This document shows positions 15,311-29,500 of a DNA stretch of 64,000 nt, in pieces (position 1 is the stretch's first letter; the number at the start of each line of letters is the position of its first letter). A program made the position numbers and the translations under genes. Source of the stretch: Nautilus pompilius (taxonomy: Eukaryota; Mollusca; Cephalopoda; Nautilida; Nautilidae); NCBI GenBank assembly GCA_018389105.1, contig JACATO010001076.1, positions 320,501 through 384,500 on the forward strand, given 5' to 3'. The notes beneath the pieces were generated by a model, which saw nothing but the letters and a program-made list of their open reading frames with translations, was not told the origin of the DNA and did no database searches.

Positions 15311-17754
15311 ATATTTGATCTGGAATTTTTTTTTTTTTTTTAATATTTTTATTTTTCCCACCCTCTCGATATTGTTGACTAGTTGCTCAGCAACTCTTGC
15401 CTATTCCAATTATTAACAACAACTTTTGCTACAGCAGCTCTCTTACCATCACCAATTGTTCTTGATATCATTAGATGTCCTTCTTGTATTCATTTCTTTT
15501 CTTGCTAAACACACTACTGCAGTCAATTTTTTTCCCAGCCATTACTCTTGGTCAATAGAACTCAGGCCCACTTTATTCTACATTATCCATGTGTGTCACA
15601 TTCAGCATCATTGTTTTTGTCAAAGAAAAGATTCGATAATTTAAAATAGATAATTTGAAATTGCTCTTTACATTTACTTCGCATGGGCTAATTTTTAAAA
15701 TCTTTTTCTCTGCTTTCAAAATTTTAATATGAGGTAATTTTCATTTCATTTTGTATAACGATTTAAAAACCCTTTGATTTTTTTACTACTTCTGTAATTC
15801 TATGAATCTTAGCAGCTATTTAAATTGGGAAATTTATATGGACTGTGTTCTGTAGCCTACCACCTCATTTAGTAATTGGTAATTTTTCACCTTTTTGGGT
15901 TGCTAATGTCATGAAAACAACAGAGAATTAACGCTTTTGATATTTTTTACTGCAGTGTGTCCTTATTTGTTTATATTCATGACATCATAGGTAAAGGTAT
16001 GGAGTGAGTATTGGTGGATATTATTTGGTGATAATGAAAATGATTGCGAATGAGATTTTTCCATCACCACTAAACAAGAGAAAAGCAATCAGTTTATTTC
16101 TATCAGGTTTTGTTTTGTTTCTTTTGATATTCATTTTGAAGAGTGTATACTAACACATTTATAAAATTCTAATGATTTTTCACTCTGAAAACCCACACAA
16201 AGCTGGGTTTAAGCATTTATGCCAATATGCAGAAATCAAATCTGACTTTATTACATTAGAATTTCATTAGAAACTTAAGTTGGTTGAATGATAATCAATC
16301 ACTAAAATTAGAATTAACTTTTGTTTTGCATTGCATATTATTTAATAGATTTTGTTTTTTTCAAAATGCTCAAACCTTAAATTAGATACCAATAGATTTT
16401 GAATTTTAGGAAAGTGGTTATCACAATCATGTTAATATCAGTGAATAATTTGTTCTGTAATTTCAGTATCCACAACAATGATACTTTCTTTGACTATTGT
16501 TTATTGATTAAATTAATAGATAATGTAATTACCTCACAAAGATCTTTGAATAACCTTCTTCTAGCATTTGGTTTTACATGCATCAAAGGAGCAGAATAGA
16601 CATTTGAATATCGTCAAACTATTCATTGTCTGCGTTCTCTTCCTTTGTCAATTAAATTACTAAATCATATCAGATAAAAATTCTCTTTATTTTGTTTACA
16701 TTATTTTCAAATGAATTTCTCTTTAAACACATCTATGTGATTGAAAACAAATATATATTTCTTCACTCAGAGAGATGTGCAAGTCAGGGCTATATCTCGA
16801 TTATATAATTATGGATATTAAAAAACAACCAGTATAATTGGAAACAGATTTTCTTTTATTAATGCACAAATAGAGTACAATTATTAGATAGATGTTCATG
16901 TCAATGAAGCTACTCTTGGAGTTCTAGTTTGTTAACCCTAGCCCTACCTAAATCATATTTAACTCATAATGAAGTACATATCCTAAATTATAATAGAATT
17001 AAATTTGCTTTCTGCTGAGAAAAAATGAAAACAATTTACTATATTCCTAATAGAAAGCAGTTAATATTCGATAAATGATAATATTAGCACATTTCAAACT
17101 TTATATGTAATAAAAGAATATACTAAGATTTCTTAATTTTATTGATAATTTTGCTATTTTTTTTCAATAAATTTGTGAACTAACTACAAAGAGACATCTT
17201 TCGCTATGTCTACAGTTTACCCTTTACAAGTATTTGCATTCACAAAAATGGCATCCATGCTTCACAGACTTTTTTAAGATGTAATATTTCAGACTATCTC
17301 AATGGATACAATCTTATTTTCAATTAAAGAAATATATTCAAACACTTATCTCTTAAATGTAAATAGTTTTGTTAATAGGAATTATACCAGAATTTTATTT
17401 ATATGCTAATTTTGTTTGTTTTTAGACATTTCTAACTTAACACACAAAAAAAAAACTAGTATAGGTTATTAGTTACAAGGAAACTTCAGTACAATTGGTT
17501 ATAATTTCATATTAAATCAGCTTTACTACCTGGAAATTTGTAGAGGAAAGATTAACCTAAAACACATCAAGATAAATACTGAGCATTAAGATCATATTTA
17601 CCTACAAAAGTACTATAAGAAAAAGCTTTTTTTTTAAATAAGTTTTCAGAATTGATATTTCAGATTATTTTGTATACTTCAAAAAATATAAATAAATAAA
17701 TAAATAAATTTAAACAAATTATTACTTGAAAGAACTTTTTCCAGAACATTAGGT

Positions 17755-18005
17755 GTAAATCTATTAGCCGGCAACAGAAGATGAATGGCCATGCACCAAG
17801 ATCCCATTACAATATCAGCCACTCAGTTGCTGCTAATAACAGTGATGGATAAATACATCTCTTCCATTTCTACCTGCTGATGTTTGCTGACAATTATAGG
17901 TACTCATTGATCATGCGCAGCTAGATGCAGATATCAGTTTACCTTTTATAACCAACAATCTGATAAAGTATGAAGGACGAGACACTGCGCCGCATGTTGT
18001 ATGAT
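17755..18005. promoter_or_regulatory. Candidate cis-regulatory island 2
   Basis: A compact, less AT-rich block sits between strongly AT-rich flanks. It has no open frame but has several TAAT, GATAT/TGATAA and CAGCT cores. The island edges are sharp, for example against the AAATA tandem run just upstream at about 17,688-17,709. Regulatory function is inferred from texture. Confidence 0.22.
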
Positions 18006-20380
18006 GCTTGACATTTGTTTACGAAACTAAAAGTGATTATTAAATTGATTTGTCAACACTTTAGGTGATTTTTGAAGAATATGAAAGCTTGAAGTACCTA
18101 ATCTAGATATTCAAGAGGGGAAAAGACTGTGTGTGTGTGTGTGTGTGTATAAGTAGATAAAATTGGTTTCTTTAGTATTAGACAAACTAGAGCTTTGCTA
18201 AATGGACCAGTATAAAGATATTTGTGGATTTTCAGTGCATTAATCAAACCTATTAGAGATTTGTAGAAATGACAGCCAGCCTGCTGCTCCTGACTGGTTC
18301 ATTTGTTTCATTTATAATTCCTTTAAAGAGATTTTTTTTGTACCTAATCAGATAGAAATGTTTTCCCCCTTTTATATACATCACTTTTCTGCAATCTCAA
18401 GGGGATTGGAATGACTTAAAAATTCTTCCTGAATCAATTATATTGAACAAGAATCCATTTTGTTTTCTGATAGGATTCAAATGATATTTCTAACTTGAAA
18501 TTCAACAAAGAGGGAGGATTGCTTGTGTTTTTAGTTTTTTGTCATATATGCCACTTTGCATAATGACATGAGCCTTAAAATTATTATCAGGTAATAGCCC
18601 TTGATGAGGTCATTTTAGATAATAAGGGAAGTCTCATTTGTCATTCATCTGCAGGGAGGAAGAGAAGCAAATTACTTCCAACTAATCTTCCCTTATTTGT
18701 CTACCTGTTTAGATACTGCATGACACTTCCTGTATGATACTGAAGCTCTTTGAAGGCTCCCTGTATATCTTTGAAGTTTAATTGATATATATATATATAC
18801 TATTCCTGAACTCTCATGCTTAGAGATATACAGCATCCCTCATTTTTATTTGTGTGTTACTTCTTTCCACAGTAGATTATATAGTTGTTGGCATCCTGCT
18901 AGCCACCACATGCTCAACCACTTTTCATTTTCCACAAATTAAAGAAACATAATTTTTTCAATGCATTATTATCTGGCCTCTTGTGGAGATCTGTGATACA
19001 TTTTCAGAAAGTTTCAATAAAAGTGTAAACAGAAATTTTAACTTTTTCAGTACAGAACAACAAAAAAGCAAAAGCTTCAAATTTATCTTTTTTAACCCTA
19101 ACCATATCATCTTTACTGTTTTCTTATTTCTGCATCTTTATTAATTATATTTTCTACAAATTTATATTTAAATAAGTATTTAACAGAATTAAATCTCTGT
19201 ACACCTGTAGGTGATTTTCACATTTAATTAATTACTATTCAAAAAAAACTTTTATTAAATTCTCCAAGTTCACACCATTTTTCTGCTTCTTTATACAAGA
19301 AATAACAGTCATCTAGTAATATCATTCCTATAATTATGAATTATAGTGTATTTCTGTAAAAATAAAACTCGTCCTTGATCTCATTGCAGGGATTCTACTA
19401 TCATTGTAGTGCTTAGCAAGTGAGGTGTCATTTTAAGCAAAGATACATAACCTGCTGAACATTCAAGTAATTTAAAGATGTTGATCTCTCTTTTGTGATT
19501 TCAAAAGCAATTTATTTGATCCAAATGCAGACAAGTTTTTACAGTGGTCCCATTTACACCTAAAGTTAATTTTTAGCTAAATAGGGGTTTATCTTTGGTA
19601 TAATCTTGTTCTTCCTAACCTGGAAATGGGTCAAACAAAACTTTTAGAAGAAACAGAGTGGCCCTTAAAAGGAAGCTTGTTCTTCCAAAGAGGACTGGCT
19701 TGCTATCAGTCTCTGTTATCTGTTGTTGATTCTATCAATAACCTCTAAAATGGTGATCTTTTTCCAAAGTACATGGGTTCTGTAACCAAATACCAAATAG
19801 GGTCCCTCTTTGAGAAGTATTTGTAACAGCTGCCTGCAGTTCTGTACCCCTGTTCACATGTGTTCACCCATTCCGCCGCCCCTCTCCCCTGCAGGAGACC
19901 ACCATATGTGACTATAAGATCTCTGAGGAAAAGTATCCAAAGGCAAAGTAAAAAATAAGATGTTTTTCAGCAACGTTGCACAAAGGATGTTCTGGTGTGT
20001 CTGGAAAAGTGAAAGATGAATTGGATAAGAATCCTTTCATATCAAGAGGCTATAAGGAGTTACCATATATACATTTAATCTCAGGCATGAAATTATAGCG
20101 TTTCAATACTTAACTGAACTTAAATATTACTTATGCCTGCTGACTATTTTTGGTAAAAACAGAACTCTGCTCACTCATTATTTGTTTCAATACAGAGAAG
20201 AGGTTTTATATAAATAGTAAAGCTTTCTGTCCTTCAGATTGACCTGTCACTGTTAAACTGTTCACTTAGTTCAGTTAACCCAACTAAAGAAGACCTTGAA
20301 ATTCTGCATGGTTTAGTTTTGTAGAACTCTCCAAGAATGTTAGTAGTTTTTTTGTTTCATGAAGTAATGGACACTGGCTA
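18006..20380. other. AT-rich non-coding stretch
   Basis: No supported gene. One GC-richer patch lies at about 19,830-19,915 with no coding signal. Otherwise there are AT-rich runs and short microsatellites. Confidence 0.6.
18128..18149 (+). repeat. (GT)n microsatellite
   Basis: A short uninterrupted GT run. Confidence 0.95.
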
Positions 20381-20384
20381 ACCA

Positions 20385-20560
20385 GGTGGTAAAACAAGTT
20401 GCTGTTCCACGGCAGTGCCTGCACCAAGAATTATTGCCAAAGTTGACATTCCTAAACAATAACAGCACATCTACTTGGTGCCATGGGAACAGTTAGCTAA
20501 TGCTAGACAGATGGTGCAGCTGTGTGTTTGCAGGAGACAAATGTGAACTTTTATTTTAGA
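20385..20560. promoter_or_regulatory. Candidate cis-regulatory island 3
   Basis: A GC-balanced block with a GCCATGGGAAC sequence near 20,482, CAGATG near 20,508 and CAGCTG near 20,517. No open frame crosses it. It may be an enhancer; this is inference only. Confidence 0.22.
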
Positions 20561-21399
20561 TGTAATGTTCAGATCATTATTCTTAAGATATTTCATATTT
20601 CTTGCAGACATTTTAATTGGTATTTCTTCATTCGCTTATTTGTTTTTCTAATCACCATATTTTACAACTGTATTTAAGTATTTCTTATGTTGTGATATTT
20701 TATTATCATTATGAAAATGCAATGGGGTAAATTAAGGGAGGGGTTGAAATAAAACAAAACATAGACAAGATTCTGCTACTGTCTACTGCACTGGTCAAGA
20801 GATACATCATAGACTTAGCTTCAAGACCAACAGGTCACTTCTAATTCAAGAATACAAATGCCTACTCCAAGTCAGCAGTATTACACCAGCAAAACAAGTT
20901 TCAAGACTAAACCCCAATGATGACAACAGGGAAAGATATCCAAAACTTTGTTTAGTTACTGCTAGTAAAGTGATGGAATATTGCCTGAACTATTCCTTTA
21001 CTTTTCATAAGAACCATTTTTTTATGAATTAACTTAATGAACATGTTCGTGTTGTACTGATAGACACATCTCTTCCCTTGGACCATGGTCGCTTCCTGTC
21101 TTCTTGCAATAGCTAGACTAAACAAGAGTAGAAACTCTGGAGGGGGGGGGTGCTGAAACCGAAGAGATCTAGAGCTTCGTGAGGAATCAGGATGGTTAGA
21201 GAGTGGAGCTATGACTAAAACAAACATTAAGAACAAACAAGTCTTTCCAGCTCTGGTTACTGGTAAAAATCTGCTTCTAATTTTTGTCTTAATTGCACCC
21301 AATTAAGACTTTGAAAAAATAAAAAAAGAGAGAGAGACATTTCAGCTCCGTGTACCTCTCTCCAACCCCTACTCTACAGCACTTCTCTTGTTCCAAGGA

Positions 21400-21640
21400 A
21401 CACTTTTAATGAGCTGCTAATTTAATTGGATCAAAGGTTAGTTCACAAACAATGTGCTTGCTGATTTATATTTTTGGAGGATGTTTTACCATGGCAACCT
21501 TGTTAGACCAGGCTGCTGTCATTAGTAAAACAACAGCAGCAGCTATGTTAATGATCTCCTGCCAGTGTCAGTGAGAATTTGTGTCCTTTAACATAAATTG
21601 AACAAGAGGGATCAATCAACAATTTATCCTCCATCTAAAT
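21400..21640. promoter_or_regulatory. Candidate regulatory island with an X-box (RFX) like site
   Basis: Reading the - strand, 21485-21498 is GTTGCCATGGTAAA, one base from the RFX X-box consensus GTTGCCATGGTAAC. The surrounding complex sequence contains an ATTAG site, a CAG repeat and ATTGATC-like cores, and it is non-coding. RFX factors bind imperfect palindromes of this form; binding here is inferred. Confidence 0.35.
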
Positions 21641-24600
21641 AAAACATTAAACTATTTGAAATCCATTTTATCATCAATATATTAAATACTTCGTAATTAA
21701 TAAATAATTCAATTAAATAGAGTATATAGATAACTAATTTATGGTCTAGCCAACTATAATATCAATATATTTTCCTTATTATTATCTATTATTTAAAAAC
21801 AAAAAGTATGAAACTATTATTATTTAATAATAATATAGTCAAATCAAGTAGCTTGATGCCTATTATCTTTTGCATCGCAGTGTTGGTGATGTAAGGATGC
21901 TGCAAATAAATGAATACATTAAATACCTTACAGTGTGCATTCCAACTTATCAGCTGTGTGAAGTCAGAATCCTTTTATTTGACAGGCTTTCTTCATGATT
22001 CATTAACATCATTGCTGACAGCCTTTACTTGATTTAAAAAAGAAACTTAAAGACCCTTGAAAGTTGGGAGATTTTGTCCTGACAAAATGAAATCAAATTA
22101 TTGGAATAACTCTCTCTCTCTCTCTCCACTTCTGATTAAGGCTTCCAAGAATGTAGTGACCTGATTTCTAAGTTTGGAATTTTTCGCATTTGTACTGTTC
22201 AAACAGAATTGTTACTCAGGAATGTAATGGGTAATAAGTCATCAATCAGAGTTAAAATATTAAAAAAATAAGATAAAAAGCAAGTTTCTACTGGCAAGGC
22301 AGGCGGATAAGTAAATTTTTCTTTTTCATCTTTCAAAGTTACCTCCCTTAATTCAGATTTGCTCCGCAGACCTGTTGAGCGGTTAACATAACATAGCTGT
22401 CAGAAGTGTTCAACCATGACTCCAGCTAGCATGGAGAGGAGGCAGGGGGCTGGCTAACTGCTGTTGCGACTTGGTAAAGTTGACTTAGCAATGGATGGAT
22501 ATTTTAAATAATGGTTATTGGCCCTATAACTCTTTCCTTACTTTATTTATTAGTGATCTTTTGTGTATCAGGGCCTAGAGTGGTTTGTTTTGCTCTATTA
22601 AAATGTAACCAATGGAGATTGTATTAGCATTGATACATTCTATTTTAACTAATGTTTTTCTGGTCTGTTTTGTGAGGTTGGCGGAAGAGTTCAGTTTGTA
22701 GTGATGAAGTGAACAGATCTCACTTCAAAGAGCCAGAGAGTGTTTGAAGTTATCAAGATGAATTGCTTGCAAGGATTTGCAGAGTCTGCAAATGGGTTTT
22801 AATGGTCCCTGTAAACCTGATTAGATTGGATCCAGACCTCACAGATGGAGAAGGAAGAAAACTGGCCTGTTTTATTTTGCTGTATCATCTGAAGATGGAT
22901 ATGTTCTGTTCTTTCAACAGGGAAGTGGGGACTTGTTCTCTCTAGGTTAGTATTAGGGGGAGGGCAGTAAGAAGCCCCATCCCAAAATATACCTTCTCTT
23001 TTCTTCACTTCCTTGGACATATACATGACCAGCATCTTACTCATGAGAGATAACAAACCTGCTTCTATGAAAAGCAGTAGGGAGAGGAGAATGCATATCA
23101 GTAAATTTTGTTGATTGTGGTGCCCTTTGGTTTGTCTAGGTGATAATTTTAGGGGGTTTCATCTCTGCTCTTTCTTTGAAAATCATTGTGTAGTTTTGAA
23201 TGTTTATTGACACTGGATAATGGTTCAGATATTTTCAGGAATAGCATATCTGTTCATTCCAAGCATCTGCAGATTTAAACATGACACCTTTGTGATTTGC
23301 AACAAATCTCAAGTTGGATTCAGCACTTTAATTACTATTATTATTATATTTGGAGGTTTTATAACTCTTGAATCTGTGACTCTTACAAGCAGTAAGTAAA
23401 TCCAAGAAATGGAGAGTATAATTTTTATATAGCAATTGCACAACAATGATTTTTTTTAAAAATTGTTAGATTTTTATTGTTTTAATTCTCAGAATTACAA
23501 TTCTAAATAGGACCAATGCAATAAAGCACTTTTTTTTTTGGATTTTAGGAACTTTACTTTGTTGTTACTTTATATAAAGGCTCCATTATTTAACTTTCGT
23601 GAAGTTTTAGAAGCCAGAGGAATAATGACCTTTAATCTATTTGCCATGTTGTGTTGCTCAGAAGCCGAACAACGTCATCAACCATATTATGGTTGTTACT
23701 GACACTATACAACAAGACCATTTGCAGTCTGTTCCATGGCTGTTGACATTTTAAATCTATTTTCATTGTAGAGTGTCTGCTCAGAACTTCAGCTAATGGC
23801 CCCCACTCAAGATATGAGCATTAAAAAAAAAATCTGGATAGTAATTGGTTGAGAGAAACAGAATAAAAAAAACAACATTTATTTCAATGTTTGCTTAGTT
23901 ATGTTTGCTCTGTCATGCTACATGTGGGACCCTGACAGCTGTATAGGCCAAAAGAATCTCTATCCACTGTAAACTGGTTACAGCTGGTTTTGGAGGGAAC
24001 ATGAGTTGTCTTATTAATGGGTCATTATACACAGATCCATCATGCAGACTGTTGTCACATGACAATGAGCATAAATTGAACAGGATAATTGAAATGTTAA
24101 AATTTCGTGTTTTCTGCAACCTGAATGAATTATTCCAATCTCCAAACATGGGCTGGAATGAACTATGGAGTGAGTCAATAGAGGAAACTCATGAAGTTAC
24201 CAGAAGCTTGCCGATTCATTGGAAGATATCAGAATTCCAATTATGCGAATCCATACATGCACCTAAATTGAATCTGTGCTGATATGAAAATGGAGGTGTC
24301 ATGTCAACACTGGTGTGTTCCAAAGTAAAGCTTTTTAGATTTTTTCCTGCCGAAATTTGGAAGGTGAAATTATTATCTTTTAAATTATTTCTTTCTTTTT
24401 GAGGAAATTTTGTGTACAGAATTTCTTGGCAATTGAAATGGTGGGGGAATTAAAAGACTATTTCTAAACAGATGTATCTCTTGGGGGCTTAGCTGGAATG
24501 TAGGAACTGCTGGTGGTGACAGAGTGGTGCATCCTCAATAGTTTTGAGGGCAAAGTGGTTTGCAAAAGAGATAAAATACTTTATTGTGTATAAATAGGTA

Positions 24601-26311
24601 AGAAAATATAAATAACCCTGTAGTACTTTTTTGATGTTGTTGGTGGTAAGAGTGTTAATGGTACATATGGTGTTAACTTTGTTAATAAATTTGGTTTTAA
24701 AATTTAACTGATGCTAACTGTTACTAATAATGTTTCATCATTATCCATATTCATCTGATAAGAGACTAACAAATTAAAAAAATGATTTCCTATTTCTTTT
24801 CTTCCATTGTTCATACATAAGACAGTTTAAATTGTGTTATCAGAATATTACTACAGTGTAAGTGTAGAAAGTGTAAACTGTTACTATTCAACACAAAGAA
24901 AGTGTGAAGAAGCTTTGGCAGTTATGAGGATAGAGCTTACATGTAAAACTTGAAAGAAGTCTGCTTTACTGAGTAGCAAGTACAAGATAGGAAAGACACG
25001 GTGACTTATGGAGGAGAAAATAAGTTAGCTTGTTTTTTTTTTTCAACTATTAAAACCTTCAAGTCTATTTTGAAAGCAGAATTTTATAAAATTAAAACTT
25101 CTCGCACTCTTATTTACAAGCAACTAAAAACTTTTGATCTCTCATCACACTCTGCAGACTAGTTTTGATTGTATTCAATATTTTACAGAGACTTACTTGG
25201 TATCAGCTACAAATAATATTATCAGTTTGTGCATTTAGTTCATCTTAGAAGTTACCTTTAGGTTTCTCTTGCAAAAGTATGAGTTATAATCAGCTAAAAA
25301 TTAAGTATCAAAAAGTATTTTAAAACAGCACATGAAAAAAGAGTATTTCCCTTCTATTATCAGCTTTAATTAAAACCTTGTCTCTTGTGATCTGTGGAAA
25401 CTTTGGCAGGTGCTAGTTAATGTTGGGAGAGAAATAATCAAAAAACGTCATGATGGTCTCTCTCGTGATGTTTCATGAGTCCAAGCTAATGAGACTAGGC
25501 CCTTCCCACCTCTCCCAGATCAACAATCCAGTGACAAGCAATGAGGTTCTTTGCACTAATATGCTCTGACTCTTAAGTTAACAGCCGTATTATCAGCAAA
25601 ACTAACCAAATTAGTGTTGGCTAATTCTTGTTATTTTATTGTTAAATGTCTAAAATACAAGACTCAGATTTTCTTAAAGGTGAGAGATGTTTGTATCATC
25701 TGCTACCATGATGTAGACAATCTTTAAAAAACTGCCTACCGAAAGTGATAATGTGTGTAATGATAAAACTTCAATATCCAAGGAGTACTACCATCAATAT
25801 CATAAATAACCAACAATCATAAATTTACTATAAATGCAATTAATTGTAGGATTTATTTATTAAAAAACAAACATAAAAAGGCAAAATAAGTATAGGTAAC
25901 TTCCTTAGAACAGCAGTAAGTAGGCAGAAAAGTTATAATTTGCAATAAAGAGAGATTAATTTGTGCAAATTTTTTAATGCAACATATATTGTTTCTACCA
26001 GATTTACATCTGTAAATTGACAGCCATCATATTGAACAATTGATAACTAGTTTGACTTTGTTTCATGTTTCAGCACAAATTATGATTATTTTCAATATTT
26101 TTCGTTGTTTTTTTCCTTCTATGAATAATCGCTATTTTTATTACTGTTATTGCCATAAAAATTATTAATTATCAATTTAGTTGTTATGAAGAGGCACTTT
26201 TTTGTTTTTGGTTAAATTAGTTTAGCAATACCAAAGAGCATTGTTTGTACTCACCTAGCGTGATTGTGTGCCCTAATACAATTAAAGTTGACTTCACCAT
26301 CACTTTTTCAG
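21641..26311. other. AT-rich stretch directly upstream of the LMO LIM1 exon
   Basis: No coding exon or transposon is recognised. Less AT-rich patches lie at about 22,340-22,500 and 23,640-23,800. The overlapping frames at 23,913-24,282 on both strands show no domain. This is most simply intron sequence ending at the acceptor at 26310-26311. If 26,312 is preceded by no exon, a promoter would lie here, but I see no clear core promoter. Confidence 0.55.
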
Positions 26312-26531
26312 GCCCATTGCAGATCTCACAGGAGAGCTCCGCTATGGCTAAGCTGCAGGAGTGCGCAGGCTGCAAGAAGAAGATCACTGAACGTTACCTG
26401 CTAAAGGCACTGGACCAGTATTGGCATGAAGACTGTCTCAAGTGCTCGTGCTGTGACTGCCGACTGGGAGAGGTTGGCTCCACACTCTACACTAAAGCAA
26501 ATCTGCTGCTCTGTCGACGAGATTATTTAAG
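26312..26531 (+). other. Lmo: LMO exon carrying LIM1 and the likely start codon
   Basis: A pyrimidine-rich tract ends in AG at 26310-26311. The exon runs to a GTGTGT donor at 26532. It contains 32 nt before the ATG at 26344 and then codons 1-62 plus two bases of codon 63. The upstream frame stays open, with the intron in phase 1, so an in-frame N-terminal extension from a distant exon cannot be excluded. Two further AGs at 26321-26322 and 26330-26331 are weaker alternative acceptors. Confidence 0.75.
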
Positions 26532-29500
26532 GTGTGTGCTGTTTCTTTCTTTCTTTCTTTTTTTCAGAGTTATTCCCCTTGACCTAGAATCATCCCGACA
26601 ACTCTTCGTGATAGATCACCTCTCATGAGCTAAGTCTGTCTGTCTCTTTTTTAATCAAACTATTACCTTGTGTACAGTCAAAACCCTGATTTAGAAAGAG
26701 GGCAGGTAACTTTGTTAGGCTGAAACTCACTGCTGCATCTGTGAGGTTGGGATTCTTTTTCTTCTTTTTTTTAACACAGCGGCCATTTAATGATTATTGT
26801 TTTAATGGCTGTTTGTTAATTAAAATACTAGTTCTCCCTGAGCTATTAATGAGTTGCTGGAATGTACAATTACTTTAGTTTACTTTGGCAAGGATGCAGT
26901 CTTGAAAATGTTGTACATTGGTAATTAGAATGTATGAAAACATACTTGGGTAAATGAACACACGTCTGCTAATTAACTGTTGTACAAGAGAAGCCATGGT
27001 TTTATATTAATAGGTTATATCAGTGCACATCCCTTTCTAAATGGTACAGTCCACTTACTATATCTATATCACATCTTTTTCAGCATCATAATCTTCACAT
27101 GAGATCAAGTTTTAAATCATTTTAATGAACCCTTTTAATGTTTCTTTCCAGGCTATTTGGAGTTACTGGTTATTGTTCAGCATGCTCAAAAACTATCCCA
27201 GCATTTGAGTTAGTGATGAAGGCGAAAAACAACGTATATCATTTGGAATGCTTTGCTTGCCAGCAATGTAATCACAGGTAAGGGCTTCCAATTAAGTCAG
27301 CAGTTAACATCATCTTTCAAGTTAAGAAATATGATAAATGCTGTTGTAGGTGACAATGTAATCAGTTCTGTATCACAGATTAATCTGTTGGCATCATTAT
27401 TGCCTTTAAATTAAGATTTCCACATGCTGTAGATGCGTACAACCCAGACATAGCACAAACAACTCCCAGGAAACTTGAACAAGAATTAGGCAGACTGTTA
27501 TCTTTTAGCCAGTCACATGCAAAATGTAATAGCCAACGAAATCAAAGTTTTGTAGGATGTGCGTAAAACTGTCGTATTGAAAAAGAACCTAAACAGATAT
27601 ATTGGCTGCAAGACAGTATACAAAATTATCTTTTTGACACCGGATTTTTTTCATTTTTGACATTTTTTTTTGGTTTGTTGTTGTTTTACATTTCTGAATC
27701 CCCCTCTTCCCACCACCACAACCTTTTTGTGTGTATTTTCCAAAAGATCATCTATTTATACCATCTAACAGTAGCAGGTCACACGAGACAATGAATAGCA
27801 TAAGTCCAAGTTTGACTATTTGGTAGGCAAAGACTTCTATACATCTGAGTACAATGAACTCACCACCTTCGTTAATTCTAATGTAACCATGGGAAATACA
27901 ACCTTCAGTCTGTCAAACAGCTTCACGGCCTGTATCATTTTTCCAGAAATAATTTTCCCTGATTAGATAATTTAATTTTGTTGCTGTTTCTGTTTTCCAG
28001 AGAGGTTCTGGTGGGGTTCAGCACTAAAATTAAATGGAAGCATTTTATAAATGTAATTTTAAGTGGTAGGTGCAGTGTCTGTGAGGAGGAAGAGGGCGAA
28101 GAACAAAAATGTTTCCAGTATGTCTGCTCCATCTAAAAGCTACAGAATGCTTAATGTTAAAATCACACTTCTTAGATTTCCTCAGACATCAATATCAGAG
28201 AGAATGTGGGGAAGGAAGATAGAGTCTTAGTTATTCATTTTGCAGACAGCTGTATTCAGTCACTAAAAAAAGAAGAAGAAAATGGCACAAACTTTCTTTT
28301 TAAAAGCTTTCTGAATTATTACGAATAAGTGTTATTGAAAACTATGACGATAAATTGGATTTCTAAACTGCACAGGCATTAGTTTGTGATGTTAGTGACT
28401 GCAGACTGCTGTGGCTGCTACAGTGAACCAGTGTCCTAAGATTTAGATTAAAACAAGCAGCTCCGTGTCAGAATGAAGGCGTCACACACGCACAGCCTGC
28501 AGTGGATGCCGTTGCTATTTCAGATTTTTATCAAAAATATGCTGAGTTCTGTGAAAAGATATGCTATGGGTCCAGCCATCATGTATTTCCAAAAATGAAA
28601 CATTTACCTCCTTATCACACATCTGTGATGCTTGCAGGAATTTCCGAGCTGGATGCTGATTTCAGAAGTCTGAGGGAAATAGGCTGTGCACTGTAATCAA
28701 AATGCATGTTCCAATCTCCAGTGCATCTTAGAAGAAATTGAGCTAATATTTCAAAAAGCGATACTTTTTAACAGTCTGCCATGTTTAAGTGTTTTTTGTA
28801 ATACATTAAATGAATGTTTAAAAGCTTTTTTAAAAGTGATTTATTGTTCTCTGTTTCCTCACTCAGGTAATTTTTTGTTTTCTCCTCTCAGCTTAAAATT
28901 GTCAAAGTGATTCTTCTGACAGTAAAAAGTATCAACTGAAGCACTCAGCTCCAGTCCAGTAAAAGCTTTTTCATGCATCATTTATAGGTAGAACTTTGAT
29001 GGTTTCTTGCATATGTATTATTTAATATATTTAACAACATCTGCTTCAGAAAAAAAACAAGCAAATTTGTGGCCTTTGTTTTATGTTGACTAAGGGAAAA
29101 TTATAAAAGAGATGAGATATTCCACAAAACTGACTTCAGACAAAGTGTCACTGTTATAGTATATCAAGAGAGAACTATTGTTGATTCAAATTATCTTTCT
29201 GTTATAACATTACAATGCACCCAAAGCTTCATTATCAAATTGCTGGGCAGTTGGTTATTGTAGGAGTTGTTAATCAGTGCTCTGGATTTTCTAGAATATC
29301 ATCTGACATCTACTTTATTTCTTAGATTGTTCAGTTTCTTCACAATTTTAAGTATAGCCATACTATTATTGATAGAAAGCTAAATATGTGTAAAAAAAAT
29401 AGAATTCTTTCTCTATTTGGTCTAATTTCTCAATTTTAATAACATTGTAAATTCCTCTTAAACAGTTACCTCACATTGTGTTAAAATCATTTATATTTTA

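Noticed and set aside
20952..21302. 116-codon - strand frame
   Set aside because: No domain, signal or splice context. It includes a poly-G/C run and looks like a chance frame.
26245..26343. Alternative LMO start at 26,245 giving a longer N-terminus
   Set aside because: A pyrimidine tract and AG at 26310-26311 make the upstream part intron. The segment resembles no LMO N-terminus.
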